From: Planctomycetota bacterium
Lineage (GTDB): Bacteria > Planctomycetota > UBA1135 > GCA-002686595
Reading direction: 5' to 3'
DNA: 64,000 nt
Assembly (NCBI GenBank): GCA_020638855.1
Contig: JACKHT010000008.1
Span: 1 to 64,000 of the forward strand
Shown here piece by piece: positions 27,937-36,683 of the stretch. The notes under the pieces are model-generated. The model was not told the origin of the DNA. It did not search any database and worked only from the letters and a program-made list of their open reading frames with translations. Both the position numbers and the translations under genes were made by a program. The first letter of the stretch is position 1, and each line of letters opens with the position of its first letter.

Positions 27937-28620
27937 ATGGTCCTCCTGCAAGCTTCTGATGTGCAAGCCACCGTTCAAACCACCGTTCAAACCACGGTGC
28001 AAGCCCTGCCCTGGGTCGACAAGATGGGTCTTGGCTTCCTGGTGGTTTTTTTGCTGCTGGGTGCTTGGCGTGGCCTGTGGTGGCAGATCGTGCGCCTGAC
28101 CGGGGTGGTCCTGGCCGTGCTCGTCGCCCGCTCCATGACGCCCCGCTGGGTGGGCGATGTGGAGTCTAGCTTCAACCTGACCGAAGGCCCCGCCTACGGC
28201 CTGACCTGGTTCACGATCTTCGTGCTGGGTTTGGTGGTGGCAGCCTTCTTGGGGCGCCTGGGCAAGCACGCGCTCGAGACGATGCAGCTCGGGGCGGTGG
28301 ACCGGCTTGGAGGGGCTTTGGCGGGGGCGCTCACGGGGCTCGTGCTGCACGGCGCGTTGCTGTTGCTCTTGACCGGTTTGGGAACGACCGATTGGAGCAC
28401 GCACACCTTGGCGGGTTCCAAGAGCGAGCGGTTGCTCGATGCGGTCTCGAACCGTTGGCCCCTGTTCGTCGATGCCAAGGTGCGCGAGCGCATCGTCGGT
28501 CCCTGGGTCGATGCCTTGGGATTGGAGCGTCCCACGCCCGAAGCGGCGACCGAACCCGATCTTGGCCCTGACCTCGAAGGGGAGCCCGCATTCGAGACCG
28601 AGTCCAAGGCGGTGCGCTAG
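27937..28620 (+). CDS. CvpA-family membrane protein
   Basis: 227 residues with about four membrane helices. The first (MGLGFLVVFLLLGAWRGLWWQIVRLTG) carries the GxxRGxxxQ-like pattern of CvpA proteins, and the helices after LGKHALETMQLGAVDRLGGALAGALTGLVL match the VDRLLGxxxGxxxG signature. CvpA proteins are inner-membrane proteins linked to colicin V production and envelope homeostasis; their biochemical role is unknown. An in-frame 12-bp repeat near 27966-28000 encodes TVQT copies before the first helix. Confidence 0.82.
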   Translation: MVLLQASDVQATVQTTVQTTVQALPWVDKMGLGFLVVFLLLGAWRGLWWQIVRLTGVVLAVLVARSMTPRWVGDVESSFNLTEGPAYGLTWFTIFVLGLVVAAFLGRLGKHALETMQLGAVDRLGGALAGALTGLVLHGALLLLLTGLGTTDWSTHTLAGSKSERLLDAVSNRWPLFVDAKVRERIVGPWVDALGLERPTPEAATEPDLGPDLEGEPAFETESKAVR

Positions 28621-28642
28621 CCACGCAGGCCTCCGAGCGGCT

Positions 28643-29260
28643 CTATTCCGGTTGGGCTTCCAGCCAAGCGCTGGGCAAGGTGACTTGCAAGCGTCCTGAC
28701 TGGACTTGGGTCCAAGGACAACCGGGCAGCACGTCGCCCAGCCAGGCGCAGGCATCGGGAGCGCCCGACCAAGGCAGATCCAAGACCCAGCCCGCTTCGC
28801 TAGGGCCTACGAGGGTCCAACCGTCCTGGGCGCGGTCCACCCCGTAGCTTTGCCAAACCAAGTGCCCCAAGGCGTAGGGCAGCTGCCAGCCATCGAGCGC
28901 ATGAGCCGATAAGTACGGCAAGCGTTCGGGGCGGGGCAACGCCTGCCCGGTTTCCTTGCGCAGGCCTTCCTCCAAAAGCCCGACCATCAGGGTCAAACCC
29001 CGGGGCTCGCGGCGAGCGAGCAGCAAGTTGGCCCCCTGTCCGGAACCCAGCACCGCGAGCAGCCAACCCGCATCCTGCAAGTTCTGCCCGGCTTGGGTCA
29101 GGTCGGGCCCCTTCGATTGCAGCCACTCGTCTCCCCCACCCAGGCTCAACACCGAACGCAAGCCGGTGATCCATTGGGTTTGGTTGGCGAGCCGGTGCAG
29201 GAGCACGGGCAAGGCCCAGCTCAGCAAGTCCCCGGCCTTGGGAGTTCCCTTGAGTTCCAT
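28643..29260 (-). CDS. Possible histidine phosphotransfer (DHp/ChpT-like) protein
   Basis: 205 residues. The N-terminus has LLSWALPVLLHRLANQTQWITGLRSVLSLG, similar to a kinase dimerisation helix with a phospho-acceptor His (His22 in H-R-L-x-N). The remainder (ALGHLVWQSYGV, GWVLDLPW, WTQVQSGRLQVTLP) is reminiscent of a degenerate ATPase-like domain without N, G1 or G2 boxes, as in ChpT-type phosphotransferases. This is inferred from pattern only. An upstream ATG at 29293 would start nine bases after the tRNA-Leu end; I prefer 29260. Confidence 0.5.
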   Translation of the reverse strand: MELKGTPKAGDLLSWALPVLLHRLANQTQWITGLRSVLSLGGGDEWLQSKGPDLTQAGQNLQDAGWLLAVLGSGQGANLLLARREPRGLTLMVGLLEEGLRKETGQALPRPERLPYLSAHALDGWQLPYALGHLVWQSYGVDRAQDGWTLVGPSEAGWVLDLPWSGAPDACAWLGDVLPGCPWTQVQSGRLQVTLPSAWLEAQPE

Positions 29261-29301
29261 CGAGGATCGGCTCCAAGCCCGATGGAAGCCCATCGAGCAA
29301 G

Positions 29302-29387
29302 TGGTACCGGAAGAGGGACTCGAACCCTCATGTCCTTGCGGACAACGGATTTTGAATCCGTCGCGTCTACCATTCCGCCATTCCGGC
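29302..29387 (-). tRNA. tRNA-Leu (anticodon CAA)
   Basis: 86 nucleotides on the minus strand, starting GCCGGAA and ending TTCCGGTACCA with an encoded CCA. The anticodon loop TTCAAAA gives CAA. A long variable arm (TGTCCGCAAGGACA) and GGTTCGAGTCC T arm are present. The acceptor stem has one G-U pair at its first position. Confidence 0.95.
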
Positions 29388-29472
29388 CCGTACGGCTGGG
29401 ATCTTATCGTCCCGAGGCGCGGGTACAAGGCCGCAAGCCGCACAAATCGCGGTTTGAAAGGGACTTGCGGGC

Positions 29473-30171
29473 CTATTCGCGTGCGCCCAGCAGCGCGTCC
29501 AGACCGCGGCGGAATCCCACCAGCGTTGCCATCTCGCGCAGCACCCGCTCCAGCCCTGGGCCATAGGCCGACCGATCGTAGGTTTCGTGGACGAGGCGCA
29601 GCACCTCGCCGGCTCCCGACAGGACCACGCTCTGGTTCGCCACCACCCCGCTGAGGCGCAGGCTTTGGATCGGAATCGGGGCCGCGTCGGCTCCCCGGAC
29701 CGCCTCCATGCGCCGCCGGGTTTCGAGCGAGGTGCCCGAAGGCACGTCGTGTTTGGCGATCCCATGCTCTTCCTGGATGACCGCCTCGGGAAACCAAGCC
29801 GCCACCTGTTCGGCCAGCCGCTGCTGGACGCAAGACGCCAGCGAGAAGTTGGGCACGACCCAGCAACCCAACGAGCGCTCCAGGGCCAGCGTTTCGAGCT
29901 CGGCGTCCTGGGCCGGATCCATACCGCTGGTGCCGATCACGGCGCTCAAGCCGGCCTCGAGCAGGATGCGGCCATGCGAGGCCCCCAAGCCTGCGCGGGT
30001 GAAGTCGAGCCCGACTCGGGCGGGGCTCCCCCGCAGCGCGCTGCGCAGGTCTTGGTCCGAGTCGACGCGCGTCACGATGGCGAACTCGGCGTGACCGGCC
30101 AGCCAGCCCTCGACAAAGCGCCCCATGCGCCCTTGCGCTCCCACGAGGGCAATCGGCAGCACCGAGGTCAT
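29473..30171 (-). CDS. dapB: 4-hydroxy-tetrahydrodipicolinate reductase
   Basis: 232 residues. The nucleotide-binding GAQGRMGR is near the N-terminus, VIGTSGM follows, and the substrate site is EEHGIAKHDVPSGTS. The family's H-H-R-H-K is here H-G-I-A-K, which keeps the catalytic His and the Lys four residues on, but loses the two middle basic residues. It makes tetrahydrodipicolinate for lysine and diaminopimelate, a peptidoglycan precursor. Its ATG overlaps the ddl stop (ATGA), tying it to the cell-wall operon. Confidence 0.92.
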   Translation of the reverse strand: MTSVLPIALVGAQGRMGRFVEGWLAGHAEFAIVTRVDSDQDLRSALRGSPARVGLDFTRAGLGASHGRILLEAGLSAVIGTSGMDPAQDAELETLALERSLGCWVVPNFSLASCVQQRLAEQVAAWFPEAVIQEEHGIAKHDVPSGTSLETRRRMEAVRGADAAPIPIQSLRLSGVVANQSVVLSGAGEVLRLVHETYDRSAYGPGLERVLREMATLVGFRRGLDALLGARE

Positions 30172-31244
30172 GCGGGACCCTGGGCCAAGGCCCGCAAGCA
30201 GAGCTCCAGGCACAATTCGCGGTAGGGCAATCCCGCCACCTTGGCGGCCAAGGGGAACAGCGAGCGCGAGGTGAACCCCGGCAGGGTGTTGGCTTCGAGC
30301 AAGACCGGCTCGCCCGCTTCGGGGACCAAGAAGTCCAAACGCGCGTAGCTGGTGAGTCCCAGCGCGTGCCACGCGCGTTGGGCTGCCCGGGCGACCTGGG
30401 CTTGGCGCTCGGGTGCGAGGTTGCGCGGTGGGCAAAACTCTTGGGCGCCATCGTCGGAGTACTTCTCGTGGAAGTCGAACCAACCTGCTCCCTTGGGGCA
30501 GATCTCGACCAGGGGCAGGGGAACCGGGTCGACCGCATCCCCCACCGGGCCGACCAACCCTTGGGTGACTTCCACCCCGCGGATGGCTTGCTCCACCAGC
30601 AGCGTTTCCCCTGGTTGCAGCGCGGGCAGGGCGTCGCAGGCCGCAAAGAACCCAGCACGATCGTGGGCCACGCTCATGCTCACCGAAGATCCCCCGAGCG
30701 AGGGTTTGAGGAACCAGGGACCAGAGCCCAATGCCTCGACAGCCTTCCAATGGCGTTCCGGGTCGGACTTCCATTCGTCGGTTCGGAAGGAATGGCCTGG
30801 CGCCACCGTGAGCCCAAACGCTGCGCACACATGCCGGGCGCGTACCTTGTCGAGACAAAGCGCCGAGGCCGCCACGCCCGCTCCGGTGTGCACGCGTCCA
30901 GATATCTCGAGGAATCCCTGCAGCACCCCGCCTTCGCCCTCGCCGCCGTGCAGCGCAATCAAGAAGACGGCGTCGGAAGGCAGGAGTTCCAGGGCTCGTG
31001 CGGGCGTGAGCGAGTGCTCGCCCACGCGCCAGCGACCGTCGGGCAGGACTTCGACCCCCGTGAGACTCCCAAGCGCCGGTGCGTCGCTGCGGCCCAAGGC
31101 CGCGAGTACCGCTTCGCCCGATCGCAGCGACACTTCGCGTTCGGACGAGCGCCCCCCGTACACCACCGCCACCGACAGCTCCGCAACGCGGTTGGCTTGC
31201 CCGGAAAGGAACGACCAAGTCGGCAGCTGCGAGATCTCGGTCAT
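30168..31244 (-). CDS. ddl: D-alanine--D-alanine ligase
   Basis: 358 residues from the ATG that overlaps the upstream stop. ATP-grasp pattern: VAVVYGGRSSEREVSLRSG at the start, ALHGGEGEGGVLQG, WFLKPSLGGSSVSMS, and VLLEANTLPGFTSRSLFPLAAKVAG at the end. It joins two D-Ala residues for the peptidoglycan stem peptide in the cytoplasm. It is sandwiched between a UDP-sugar pyrophosphorylase and dapB with four-base overlaps, so it is co-translated with them. Confidence 0.94.
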   Translation of the reverse strand: MTEISQLPTWSFLSGQANRVAELSVAVVYGGRSSEREVSLRSGEAVLAALGRSDAPALGSLTGVEVLPDGRWRVGEHSLTPARALELLPSDAVFLIALHGGEGEGGVLQGFLEISGRVHTGAGVAASALCLDKVRARHVCAAFGLTVAPGHSFRTDEWKSDPERHWKAVEALGSGPWFLKPSLGGSSVSMSVAHDRAGFFAACDALPALQPGETLLVEQAIRGVEVTQGLVGPVGDAVDPVPLPLVEICPKGAGWFDFHEKYSDDGAQEFCPPRNLAPERQAQVARAAQRAWHALGLTSYARLDFLVPEAGEPVLLEANTLPGFTSRSLFPLAAKVAGLPYRELCLELCLRALAQGPA

Positions 31245-32626
31245 GCGAACAACCAGCCCCCAGCCAAGGGATGCGCTTGACGCGGCATGCGCGCCAAAAA
31301 ATCGGCCGTGGTTTCGGCGAAGCATGGATCCACTTCGATCAAAGCGCGTCCGCTGCCGTCACGGGGCGGGGCCGCCAGGTGCGCCGCCCGGGTCCAGCCT
31401 TCGAACAACTCGGTCAAATGGGTTCGGCACGAATCGGGCGAGTCCGCGCCTTCCGCATTCTTGACCGGGCTGAACTCGAGCGCGCGCTCCACCTCCAGGG
31501 TCACGCTGTGAGGACACCGAGCCAAGGCATCGAAGATGAAGGTCTCGAACTTGATGCCTTCGATGGTTTGGGTCTGGCCCTTTTCGTCGACAGCGGGCAT
31601 CTGCTTGCGCGCCAAGTGCCAGGGCAAGTGCAAACCATCGGTGGTCAATTCACGCACGAACTGCGCCTGCAGCGCGTGCACGGCGATGTTGCCCGCGCGG
31701 AACATCAGCCGACCTTGGTCATCGGTCGCATCGCGCAGCTTGGGGGGCAAATCGGAGTACTCGATGCAGCCCAGCACGCCGTCGGCCATGCCCAGCACAC
31801 CCACCTTTTCCATGGGGCCCGATTTGGCGACCACCTTGCTCGACATGTGGGCGCCTTCGAGGAGGTGCAATCCCAGGAACAACGGATCGGCTGGGCGCGC
31901 CAAGGGGTTGTCGACCTGGAAGTAGCTGAAGGTCTCGATCCCCATCTCGATCGCCCGATCGAGCAACCCCGAGGAGTGCAGCGCATCCAGGGTTCCGCCG
32001 TGACCATTGGGGGCCAGAAAGAGTTCCCCCGGCCCACTCATCACCATGCGCCCCTCGCGATCCAAGGCGGGGATCATGGCTTGCTGGAAGAAGTGCACGG
32101 AATCGGGGTCGAGCCCGAAGTAGCGTTCGCTCTCGAAGTAGCCACGAGTTTCGGCATCGTTGGACGCCGAAGTCATCACGAACCAAGGAGCGCGGCGCTC
32201 GTAGCGAATCTCGGCCGCACGGATGCGAGCGGCGTGCCAACCAAACAGAGTGCGACCGGTGAGCGGTCCCACCGGGAACTTGCCTTTCGGACCTTCGAAT
32301 CCCAAACGGGACCCCTGGCCCCCGGCCACCAAGACGTAGCCCACTTTGCCCTGGGAGAGCCAAGCTTGGCCGCGCGCGATCGCCAATTGGGCCCGTTCCG
32401 CATCGGCGCCTTGGGGCGCGCTGGGAAACAGCTTGGGCGGCTCCAAAACCGGATGGCTGGCGCTCTCAGGCGCCAAGAGCAGCGCTCGGTGGGCCTGGAC
32501 CAAATCCAGATCGACCCCTTCGAGCGCCACGACCAATCGCTCCTGCTCCTCGGTCGATAGCCGGTTCCAGTGCTGGAACACGTGCCCTTGACCGGCGGCT
32601 TCCATTCGGGCGCGCAGCTCTTGCAT
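31241..32626 (-). CDS. UDP-N-acetylhexosamine / UDP-sugar pyrophosphorylase (UDPGP family)
   Basis: 461 residues. The uridyl-binding loop reads VLVAGGQGSRLGFEGPKGKF, characteristic of the eukaryote-like UAP1/AGX1 family rather than bacterial GlmU. Further family segments are PWFVMTSASNDAETRGYFE, FFQQAMIPALD, APNGHGGTLDALHSSG and FSYFQVDNPLA, and EGIKFETFIFDAL near the end. It likely makes UDP-GlcNAc (or a related UDP-sugar) from UTP and sugar-1-phosphate. It is the first gene of the operon with ddl and dapB, matching a role in cell-wall precursor supply. Confidence 0.88.
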   Translation of the reverse strand: MQELRARMEAAGQGHVFQHWNRLSTEEQERLVVALEGVDLDLVQAHRALLLAPESASHPVLEPPKLFPSAPQGADAERAQLAIARGQAWLSQGKVGYVLVAGGQGSRLGFEGPKGKFPVGPLTGRTLFGWHAARIRAAEIRYERRAPWFVMTSASNDAETRGYFESERYFGLDPDSVHFFQQAMIPALDREGRMVMSGPGELFLAPNGHGGTLDALHSSGLLDRAIEMGIETFSYFQVDNPLARPADPLFLGLHLLEGAHMSSKVVAKSGPMEKVGVLGMADGVLGCIEYSDLPPKLRDATDDQGRLMFRAGNIAVHALQAQFVRELTTDGLHLPWHLARKQMPAVDEKGQTQTIEGIKFETFIFDALARCPHSVTLEVERALEFSPVKNAEGADSPDSCRTHLTELFEGWTRAAHLAAPPRDGSGRALIEVDPCFAETTADFLARMPRQAHPLAGGWLFA

Positions 32627-32699
32627 GGTAAGAAATCGGGCGGGCCACGGTCGGGACCACGGCTCGCCCTAGGGGTGCAACGTTGTTGGGGTTGGGCGT

Positions 32700-33032
32700 T
32701 TAGGCCTGGGGCGCGCTGAGGGTCTCCATCAAGGTTTCCATCAGGTGCACCAGGGCGTCGATGCGCTTCTCGAGCACGATCTGACGGTGCACGAGCTTCT
32801 CCACGACCGGGGGCAGCACGGCCTCACGGACGTAGTTGTTGATCATGTTGACCACTTCCACCCGGTTGGCGTCGGGGAGCTGATGGAAGTGATACTCGAA
32901 TTTCTCTTCGAGGATCTGTTCGGTGACATTCATGCACTCCGCCGCGATGGTGCCGGCGTGGTCGCTGTGGTGTCCGGTCCGAAACACTTCGCGCTTGTAC
33001 TCGTGAAGTAGGTCCTTGAATTTTTGGTGCAC
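32700..33032 (-). CDS. Small conserved-looking helical protein, unknown function
   Basis: 110 residues from a GTG with AGGAG eight bases upstream, the best ribosome site in this neighbourhood; the frame is open further but without such a site. The sequence (KFKDLLHEYKREVFRTGHHSDHAG, MNVTEQILEEKFEYHFHQLPDANRVEVVNMINNYVREAVLPPVVEKL) is helical and His/Glu rich, with no signal or membrane segment. No family is recognised. It stands alone between the cell-wall operon and the fab cluster. Confidence 0.65.
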   Translation of the reverse strand: MHQKFKDLLHEYKREVFRTGHHSDHAGTIAAECMNVTEQILEEKFEYHFHQLPDANRVEVVNMINNYVREAVLPPVVEKLVHRQIVLEKRIDALVHLMETLMETLSAPQA

Positions 33033-33213
33033 GGATGGGCTCCTGATTGGGGGGGCTGCGCCCCGGGTTGTTGGGAGAACCGGCGGACGATCCGCCGAAT
33101 TGGATTCTAGCGCCCCCAAGGGGCTTTGGGCACCCGCGGATGGGCGGATTCCCGTGTTGGGGTAGCCCCCAAGCCAGGGCTGGGGTCTCGCGATCCGGTT
33201 GGGGTGGAGAGAG

Positions 33214-34464
33214 CTAGCCCTCGACCTTGCCGATGCAGATCGACACGTTGTGGCCCCCGAAGCCCAGCGAATTGCAAAGGGCGTTTTGAACCTTCATCGC
33301 ACGGGCCTCGCCGGGGACGTAGTCCAAATCGCAATCGGGGTCAGGGGTGGTGTAATTGCGTGTCGGGTGCACCAAATCCTGGTGCACCGCTAGGGCGGTG
33401 TAGACCAACTCGACGCCGGTGGCGGCTCCCAAGAGGTGCCCGATCATCGACTTGGTCGAAGACACGGCCAGCTTCTTGGCATGCTCTCCGAACACGCGCT
33501 TGATCGCGGTGGTCTCGATCGAATCGTTGAAGGCGGTGCTGGTCCCGTGGGCGTTGACGTATTGCACTTGCTCGGGCTTGAGGCCCGCATGGCGCAGCGC
33601 CTCTTGGAACGCACGGGCAGGGCCTTTGCCGTCCTGCTTGGGAGCGGTGATGTGGTAGGCGTCGTCCGTGGAGCCGTAGCCTTTGACCTCGGCGTAGATG
33701 CGGGCTCCGCGAGCTCGAGCGCGCTCGAGTTCTTCGAAGACCAACAAGCCGGCTCCCTCCCCCATCACGAACCCATCGCGATCCTTGTCAAACGGGCGCG
33801 AAGCCAACTCGGGGGCTTCGTTGCGGGTCGAAAGGGCCTTGGCGGAGGCAAATCCCGCCATGGACAAGGGGGTGATGGCCGACTCCGATCCGCCGGTGAT
33901 GATCAGATCCGCATCGCCGTATTGGATCGCTCGCCAAGCCATGCCGATGGCGTGTCCCGCCGAAGCGCAAGCGCTGGAAGTCGTGAAGCAGGTTCCGAGC
34001 AGCCCATGCCGGATCGAAACCTGTCCGCTCACGGCGTTGGCCATGATGCGGGGGATGAAGTGCGGGCTGACCCGCCGGGGTCCCCGCTCCAGCAGCACCT
34101 GTTGCTGCTCCAGGATGCCCGTGATGCCTCCGATCCCCGTGGCGATGATCGCGCCGTAGCGTTCGCGTTCTTCCTCAGGAGCCTGGGCCAATCCCTCCAA
34201 ACCTGCATCGCGCAGGGCTTCATCGGAGGCCATCAAGCCCCACATGGTGAAAGGATCCAGCTTACGGAGGTCTTGGACCCCAAAGCCACAGGCCTCGGGA
34301 TCCCAGTCCACCTGGGCGGCAATGGTCGCTGCCTGGCCTTCGGTATCAAAGCGCGTGAGGGTGGAAACCCCGTTCTCCCCCGCAAGGATGCGGGGCAGGG
34401 ATTCCTCCACGCTGAGACCCAGAGCATTGACGGTGCCCAGGCCCGTGATGACAACACGTCGCAT
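33214..34464 (-). CDS. fabF: Beta-ketoacyl-ACP synthase II
   Basis: 416 residues with the Cys-His-His triad: TTSSACASAGHAIGM (Cys), VNAHGTSTAFND (His) and STKSMIGHLLGAATGVE (Lys/His). It elongates acyl-ACP with malonyl-ACP in type II fatty-acid synthesis. Last gene of the rpmF-plsX-fabHDG-acpP-fabF cluster, 48 bases after acpP. Confidence 0.97.
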   Translation of the reverse strand: MRRVVITGLGTVNALGLSVEESLPRILAGENGVSTLTRFDTEGQAATIAAQVDWDPEACGFGVQDLRKLDPFTMWGLMASDEALRDAGLEGLAQAPEEERERYGAIIATGIGGITGILEQQQVLLERGPRRVSPHFIPRIMANAVSGQVSIRHGLLGTCFTTSSACASAGHAIGMAWRAIQYGDADLIITGGSESAITPLSMAGFASAKALSTRNEAPELASRPFDKDRDGFVMGEGAGLLVFEELERARARGARIYAEVKGYGSTDDAYHITAPKQDGKGPARAFQEALRHAGLKPEQVQYVNAHGTSTAFNDSIETTAIKRVFGEHAKKLAVSSTKSMIGHLLGAATGVELVYTALAVHQDLVHPTRNYTTPDPDCDLDYVPGEARAMKVQNALCNSLGFGGHNVSICIGKVEG

Positions 34465-34512
34465 GGTATTGGGGGGCCGACTCGCGGCCGTAGGGCATGA
34501 AGCCCAGGGGAA

Positions 34513-34752
34513 CTACAGCTTGGACTGGATGTAATCGACGGCCGTTCCGATCGTTTGGATCTTCTCGGCGTCTTCGTCGGGGATGGTGATGTCGAATTCG
34601 TCTTCGAATTCCATCACCAGCTCGACGGTGTCTAGGCTGTCCGCGCCCAGATCGTTGATGAAAGAGGTTTCCAGCGTGACCTTATCGGCGGTAGCGCCCA
34701 TTTGGTCACAAACGATCTTGATCACGCGTTCTTCGATACTTTGATTCGACAC
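34513..34752 (-). CDS. acpP: Acyl carrier protein
   Basis: 79 residues from the GTG at 34752, which has GGAG nine bases upstream; the longer frame would need a TTG inside that site. The phosphopantetheine serine is in GADSLDTVELVMEFEDEF (Ser39). Length, acidity and position between fabG and fabF are all standard. It carries the growing acyl chain. Confidence 0.97.
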   Translation of the reverse strand: MSNQSIEERVIKIVCDQMGATADKVTLETSFINDLGADSLDTVELVMEFEDEFDITIPDEDAEKIQTIGTAVDYIQSKL

Positions 34753-34841
34753 CGCTTGGTTCTCCAATAGGTCTCTTTGGGGTGGTAGGCAGGTTTGGTG
34801 GACGAACGATCCGTCCCAGGAGATCAGGCCTCTAAGCGTAC

Positions 34842-35633
34842 TTAGAGACTGAGACCTCCATCAATGACCAAAGTCTGCCCAGTGATGTACCCGCCGGCAG
34901 GGCCGGCAAGGAATGCGACGGCTTGGGCAATCTCGTCCGATTGGCCCATGCGACCCAGGGGGATGGCTTCGAGTAGCGCCTTGCGGCTGTTCTCGTCGAT
35001 GGACTGGGTCATGTCCGTATCGATGAAGCCAGGGGCAATGGCGTTGACGCACACGCCCCTTCCAGCGAGCTCCTTGGCCACCGAGCGGGTCAGACCCAGC
35101 ACCCCGGCTTTGCTCGCGGCGTAATTGGCTTGGCCGGCGTTGCCGGTGATGCCCACCACCGAAGCGATGTTGATGATGCGCCCTCCCGATTTCATGAGCG
35201 GGCGGGTGGTGGCCTTGATGAAGTTCCAGGTCCCCTTGAGGTTCACCCGAATGACCGCATCGAAGTCATCCTCGCTCATGCGCATCAAGAGCTGGTCGCG
35301 GGTGATTCCCGCGTTGTTCACTAGGATGTGGGGACCGCCCATTTCGCTGGCGATGGTCTTGCACAGCGCCGCCACGGCTTCGGTATCGGCCACATCCACC
35401 CCGAAGGCCTGGGCGCCCGGCTGGAGCTTGGCGCACTCGGCAGCCGTCACTTGGGCGTTTTCCACCCGGGTCGCCACGCAGGCGACTTTGGCCCCGGCCT
35501 GCGCAAGGCGGCGGGCGATGGCCTGGCCAATGCCGCGGCTGGCACCGGTGACGATGGCGGTTTGCCCTTCGAGGGGCCTTTCGGAAGCGGAAGTGTTCAC
35601 GGGACGGGGTTTGGGTGGTCGAAAGATAGCCAC
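34842..35633 (-). CDS. fabG: 3-oxoacyl-ACP reductase
   Basis: 263 residues, short-chain dehydrogenase fold. It has TGASRGIGQAIA for NADPH, NNAGITRD, the catalytic Ser in NIASVVGITG and the Y-x-x-x-K in ANYAASKAG. It reduces beta-ketoacyl-ACP. About 20 residues precede the fold; the GTG at 35633 is taken as the start, with a second GTG at 35600 possible. Confidence 0.95.
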   Translation of the reverse strand: MAIFRPPKPRPVNTSASERPLEGQTAIVTGASRGIGQAIARRLAQAGAKVACVATRVENAQVTAAECAKLQPGAQAFGVDVADTEAVAALCKTIASEMGGPHILVNNAGITRDQLLMRMSEDDFDAVIRVNLKGTWNFIKATTRPLMKSGGRIINIASVVGITGNAGQANYAASKAGVLGLTRSVAKELAGRGVCVNAIAPGFIDTDMTQSIDENSRKALLEAIPLGRMGQSDEIAQAVAFLAGPAGGYITGQTLVIDGGLSL

Positions 35634-35698
35634 CTGGGGACGAATCCTGCAACCTTGGGGGCCAAAGGATCCGCCATTGGGGGGCGAAGCGGCCGTGT

Positions 35699-36634
35699 TT
35701 AGGCCGGCAAGGCCTCCATGTCCGCTGGTTTTTCCATGCGGATGACGGAAGCTTCGGGGTCGATCTTGCCCATCAGGCCGGCCAGGACGCTACCTGGACC
35801 GGGTTCCAGCAGCGGGCTCGAAGGAGCGCCCGTCTCGCGGATCCAGCGCATCGAACGCTCCCATAGGACCGGGGCGCAAACTTGGGTGGCGAGCTGGTCG
35901 GCCAGTTGGGCCGGGTCGCGGCTCGGCTGGGCGGTCACGTTGGAAACCACCGGGATGACCGCTGGCTTGAGCGGGGTGGCTTCCAGGGCCTTGCGCAAGG
36001 CTTCCGCCGCCGGCCGCATGCATTCCGAGTGGAAACCGCCGGCGACGACCAAGCGCCGCGTCCGGCGCACGCCGTGGTCCTTGGCGACCCGTTCGACTTC
36101 GTCCAGGGCCGCCAATTCGCCCGAAACGATGACCTGCCCAGGGGCGTTGAGGTTGGCTACCTGGCAGATGCCGTGGGCGGCTCCAGCTTCGGCCAGCGAT
36201 TGGGCTTGCTCTTCGGTGGCCCCCATCAAGCTGGTCATGCCGCTCGGAATCGATTCGGCGGCGGCCTGCATGGCCTCGCCGCGCAAACGCACCAGCCGCA
36301 GGCCGGCTGCGAAGTCCATGGCGCCCGCAGCCCACAGGGCCGTGTATTCCCCCAGCGAGAGTCCCGCTGCAAAGGGGACCTGGGTCCGATCGAAGCCCTT
36401 TTCTTCGAGCACGCGCAGAATCGCGACTCCGGTCGTGAAGATTCCCGGCTGGGCGATGTCGGTGCGGTTCACCTGATCGCCCCCTTGCCAGCAGGCTGCG
36501 CTCAGCGAGAAGCCCAAGACTCGGTCGGCTTCCTCCCAAGTGGCGCGGGCCACCGGGAAGGCCTCGGCCCAATCGCGGCCCATGCCTTCGAATTGGGCGC
36601 CTTGACCGGGCAGGATCAGTACGGCTTGCATCAT
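35699..36634 (-). CDS. fabD: Malonyl-CoA--ACP transacylase
   Basis: 311 residues from a double ATG (36634/36631). It has LPGQGAQFEGMGRD at the start, the active serine in AAGLSLGEYTALW (GLSLGE in place of the common GHSLGE), the histidine in VVAGGFHSECM, and LEPGPGSVLAGLM near the end. It loads malonyl groups onto ACP. Frame is open further upstream into fabH, which is only overlap shadow. Confidence 0.95.
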   Translation of the reverse strand: MMQAVLILPGQGAQFEGMGRDWAEAFPVARATWEEADRVLGFSLSAACWQGGDQVNRTDIAQPGIFTTGVAILRVLEEKGFDRTQVPFAAGLSLGEYTALWAAGAMDFAAGLRLVRLRGEAMQAAAESIPSGMTSLMGATEEQAQSLAEAGAAHGICQVANLNAPGQVIVSGELAALDEVERVAKDHGVRRTRRLVVAGGFHSECMRPAAEALRKALEATPLKPAVIPVVSNVTAQPSRDPAQLADQLATQVCAPVLWERSMRWIRETGAPSSPLLEPGPGSVLAGLMGKIDPEASVIRMEKPADMEALPA

Positions 36635-36683
36635 TGGAAAATCGGGAAGGAGATCGATCTTGGGTGGGATGGGAGTCGATCGG

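Noticed and set aside
34753..34767. TTG start for acpP five codons upstream
   Set aside because: The TTG would overlap the GGAG ribosome site that serves the GTG at 34752, and the shorter protein matches usual ACP length.
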